From the NCBI RefSeq assembly GCF_027942865.1, contig NC_134527.1, positions 5,124,976 to 5,188,975 on the forward strand: a stretch of DNA of 64,000 bases, written 5' to 3'. The notes below the pieces were generated by a model, which was not told where the DNA came from, did no database searches, and was given only the letters and a program-made list of their open reading frames with translations. Numbering within the stretch: the stretch's first letter is position 1; the number at the start of each line of letters is the position of its first letter. This DNA comes from Odontesthes bonariensis (Eukaryota; Chordata; Actinopteri; Atheriniformes; Atherinopsidae). Position numbers and translations under genes: made by a program. Shown here piece after piece: positions 61,672 through 64,000 of this stretch.

Positions 61672-63345
61672 TTATTTCACTTTACACAACTCTGCTGAGG
61701 CTCCAGAATAAATCATCCTGATCCCAGCACAGAGCGGCTGAGTGAATGTGGTCTGCACTCTGTGGAGGAGAGTCATGGTTCCAGAGACGCTGTAGAAGGA
61801 CAGAATACCTGCTCTGTGATCCAGGTACACTCCCACTCTGGAGGCCAGAGGACCTGAGATGGAGGTTCCCTTGTTGTTGTACATAAATGTATACCTGCCT
61901 GAGTAACAATCTAATGACCAAGATTTGTCATTAAATCCAAATCCACATTCATACCCTCCTCCTGCTCTGCTGATGTTCTTGTATGCGACTGCTACAACAA
62001 CTCCTTTCTCTCCCATCTCCACCTCCCAGTAACAACGTCCAGTCAGACTCTCTCTGCTCAGGACCTGAGACCTGTTAGTGAATCTGTCTGGATAATCAGA
62101 ATAAGACTGAAGATGTTTCATATATGTCACTTTTCTGTTCCCCTCTGACAGTAACAGATATCTGTGTGCTGTGTTTGGATCCAGTGTGATTTCACATGAA
62201 TATCTTAAGAATCCAGCTCTGCTCGTTGGTTCTGGCTGTGGCAGTAAAACATCCACGTCAGCGACTCTCAGTGAGATGTTGGTCCATTCCTCTCTCAGGA
62301 TGTCCTGTAGTTTCTCTCTGAGCTTTGACACAGCTGCTGTCACATCCTCAAAGTGCCTCAGAGGACGGATCTGGATGCTGGATGAGTGTGTAGCCCCCCT
62401 GAGTGCTGCCACTGAGGGCCAGCTGTGCAGAAACTGGCTGTGATCCTCTGTGTGTGAGAGCTGCTTCAGCTCAGCATCTTTCCTCTTCAGCTCAGTGATC
62501 TCCTGCTCCAGCTTCTCCTGAAGCTCTTTGACTCGACTCCCTTCGGCTTCCTGCTGGGATCTGATCTGCTGCTTCACATCAGAGCTTCTTTTCTGGAGGA
62601 GACGGATCAGCTGGCTGAAGATCTTCTGGCTGTGCTCCTCTGTTTTATCAGCAGAGCGATCGATGGCCTCCAGCTCCTGCTGAAGCAGCTTCACATCTTT
62701 CTCTGCGTCCTGGATTCTCTGCTGGATCTGCTGCCGACTCCCCTCCAGCTCTCTCTGCCTCTCAGTCCTTTCTGCTGCAGCTGACACTGTGTCGTGGCCT
62801 TTATGATCATCCATTAAGCAGAGATAACAGATGCACTTCTGATCGGTACGGCAGAAAATCTTCATCACCTCACCGTGATCAGAGCAGATGTTCTCCTGGA
62901 GCTTGTTGGAGGGCTCCACCAGCTTGTGTTTCCTGAATGGAGCCACATCATAATGAGGCTGAAGGTGTTCCTCACAGTAAGAGGCCAGGCAGGATAAACA
63001 GGACTTAACGGCTTTCAGCTTCCTCCCAGAGCAGACATCACAGGCCACATCTTCAGCTCCAGCATAGCAGTGATCAGCAGGAGCAGCACGGAGTCCAGTC
63101 TTCTTCAGCTGCTCCACTAAATCAGCTAACATGGTGTTTTTCCCCAGGACAGGCCTCGGTATGAAGGTTTTCCTGCACTGAGGGCAGCTGTGGATCCCCT
63201 TCTGATCCTCTCCATCCCAGTGGCCTTTAATACAGCTCATGCAGTAGCTGTGTCCACAGGAAATAGTCACCGGATCCTTCAGCAGATCCAGGCAGATCGA
63301 ACAGGAGAAGCGTTCTCGGTCCAGCTGAACTCCTTTCTGCGCCAT
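61672..63345 (-). CDS. finTRIM-type E3 ubiquitin ligase, array gene 3 (557 aa, single exon)
   Basis: Complete RING, B-boxes, coiled coil and PRY-SPRY. The first 444 residues read the same as gene 2. Then the SPRY departs: GEKGVV at 445-450, SRAGGGYEC at 459-467, SLDCYSGRY at 477-485, L500 for R500, and LCAGIRMIYSGAS near the end, which is two residues shorter than gene 2. W464, kept in genes 1 and 2, is G here. It ends AELCKVK. A large number of changes in a stretch of about 110 codons, against none before it, is the main oddity. Confidence 0.92.
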   Translation of the reverse strand: MAQKGVQLDRERFSCSICLDLLKDPVTISCGHSYCMSCIKGHWDGEDQKGIHSCPQCRKTFIPRPVLGKNTMLADLVEQLKKTGLRAAPADHCYAGAEDVACDVCSGRKLKAVKSCLSCLASYCEEHLQPHYDVAPFRKHKLVEPSNKLQENICSDHGEVMKIFCRTDQKCICYLCLMDDHKGHDTVSAAAERTERQRELEGSRQQIQQRIQDAEKDVKLLQQELEAIDRSADKTEEHSQKIFSQLIRLLQKRSSDVKQQIRSQQEAEGSRVKELQEKLEQEITELKRKDAELKQLSHTEDHSQFLHSWPSVAALRGATHSSSIQIRPLRHFEDVTAAVSKLREKLQDILREEWTNISLRVADVDVLLPQPEPTSRAGFLRYSCEITLDPNTAHRYLLLSEGNRKVTYMKHLQSYSDYPDRFTNRSQVLSRESLTGRCYWEVEMGEKGVVVAVAYKNISRAGGGYECGFGFNDKSWSLDCYSGRYTFMYNNKGTSISGPLASRVGVYLDHRAGILSFYSVSGTMTLLHRVQTTFTQPLCAGIRMIYSGASAELCKVK

Positions 63346-63372
63346 TTCTCCTCTCAGATCAGCGACTCAGTG

Positions 63373-63384
63373 AGTTTCACTTCC
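63373..63384 (-). promoter_or_regulatory. ETS/IRF composite (ISRE-like) site upstream of TRIM gene 3
   Basis: Same GGAAGTGAAACT at the same distance from the ATG as in units 1 and 2. Confidence 0.5.
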
Positions 63385-63696
63385 TGAAAGCTGAAACTTA
63401 TCTGAGCTCTGAGCTGTAAATGACGTGTCTGTGCAGATAACAGAGCCTATCAGCTCCCCTTCTGTTGGTTACACCCATCATGAGCTGCAGATCTGAAGGG
63501 GAGGGAACCAGGAAACATGTGGGCCGAGCGGAGCCGCTGTGTGTGAGCAGGAAGTGAATAAAAGCTGTGTCACAGCAGACTTCAAGGTGGAAATATGGGT
63601 CGATTCTTCTTTTAATCCCTTTGGAAAGAAGCTTCACTTTCACAGTAAATGCAGCAGAGTTTTGAGCCTGAAAAATCAGGAAGAACATTTAGAAAC

Positions 63697-64000
63697 TAGG
63701 GCCGGGCAACGATTAAAACTTTTAATCTAATTAATCACATGATTTCCCTGATTAATCACGATTAATCGTATTTGTACGCAAAAATTTATCCAAAAGTAGT
63801 GTATAGCTTTTAGCATTTAGTTTTATTTTAAATGTGCTGCCATATGAATGAAAGTGCCATAACATTTGTTGTGCAAACACACTTTTAACATCAGCATCTT
63901 TCTGTAGTTTTTATGTAGAAGCCTCGCTCCACTGTCTGTTTCCTTGAATGACTTGCTGCTATCAGTTGTGTGTTTTGCCTTTAAGTGATATTTTAGACTG
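63697..64000 (-). mobile_element. hAT-like element in array unit 4 (cut by window edge)
   Basis: It begins TAGGGCCGGGCAACG at 63697 and matches unit 3 to the last base of the window, within the BED frame. The spacing from unit 3 (3272 bp) shows that the array continues to the right. Confidence 0.85.

Overview
The window is nuclear DNA from a ray-finned fish, most likely a percomorph teleost. Three things show this: intron-containing vertebrate genes (tmc2, zfand5 and ccnb1) with fish-like protein sequence, a tandem cluster of finTRIM-type genes, and a dense load of teleost-style repeats (hAT, PIF/Harbinger-like, TTAA-flanked and CACTG-ended MITEs, a tRNA-derived SINE, L1 and L2/CR1-type LINE pieces). 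Exons were found by translating both strands and matching splice sites and reading phase; every junction used keeps the frame. No search could be run.

Layout. 1-628: right part of a hAT-like element. 679-7069 (minus): first nine coding exons of a tmc2-type mechanotransduction channel gene, whose 3' half lies off the left edge. Its introns carry a TIR-bounded AT-rich minisatellite, a 178-bp tandem duplication, a perfect 22-bp inverted repeat and a CACTG MITE. 8.4-11.5 kb: nested piggyBac/TTAA-type elements and an interrupted dispersed repeat. 13.2-14.3 kb: a foldback element with a second MITE inside. 14.55-23.75 kb (minus): zfand5 (A20/AN1 zinc-finger protein), five coding exons, a 5' non-coding exon and a long 3' UTR. 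It has poly-alanine runs in the protein and a 0.9-kb higher-order minisatellite in an intron. 23.8-26.8 kb: L1 remnant, LINE tails and microsatellites. 27.18-31.65 kb (plus): complete cyclin B1 gene, nine coding exons, 401 aa, with one GC-AG intron and cytoplasmic-polyadenylation-like motifs in the 3' UTR. 31.7-53.9 kb: gene-poor, with foldback elements, LINE tails and nine CACTG MITEs within 7.5 kb, three of them at edges of local duplications. 53.87-64.0 kb: a head-to-tail array of 3.27-kb units. Each unit holds a hAT-like element (with a BED zinc-finger reading frame and an inserted SINE) and one intronless finTRIM-type RING/B-box/coiled-coil/PRY-SPRY gene on the minus strand. Three genes are complete and a fourth unit starts at the right edge.

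The housekeeping genes do not form a pathway. zfand5 and ccnb1 are divergent, with about 3.4 kb between them. The most interesting region is the TRIM array: units 2 and 3 look identical along most of their length, including non-coding DNA and the mobile elements, yet differ strongly in the SPRY loops expected to contact ligand. That is the signature expected of a fast-evolving innate immune recognition family.
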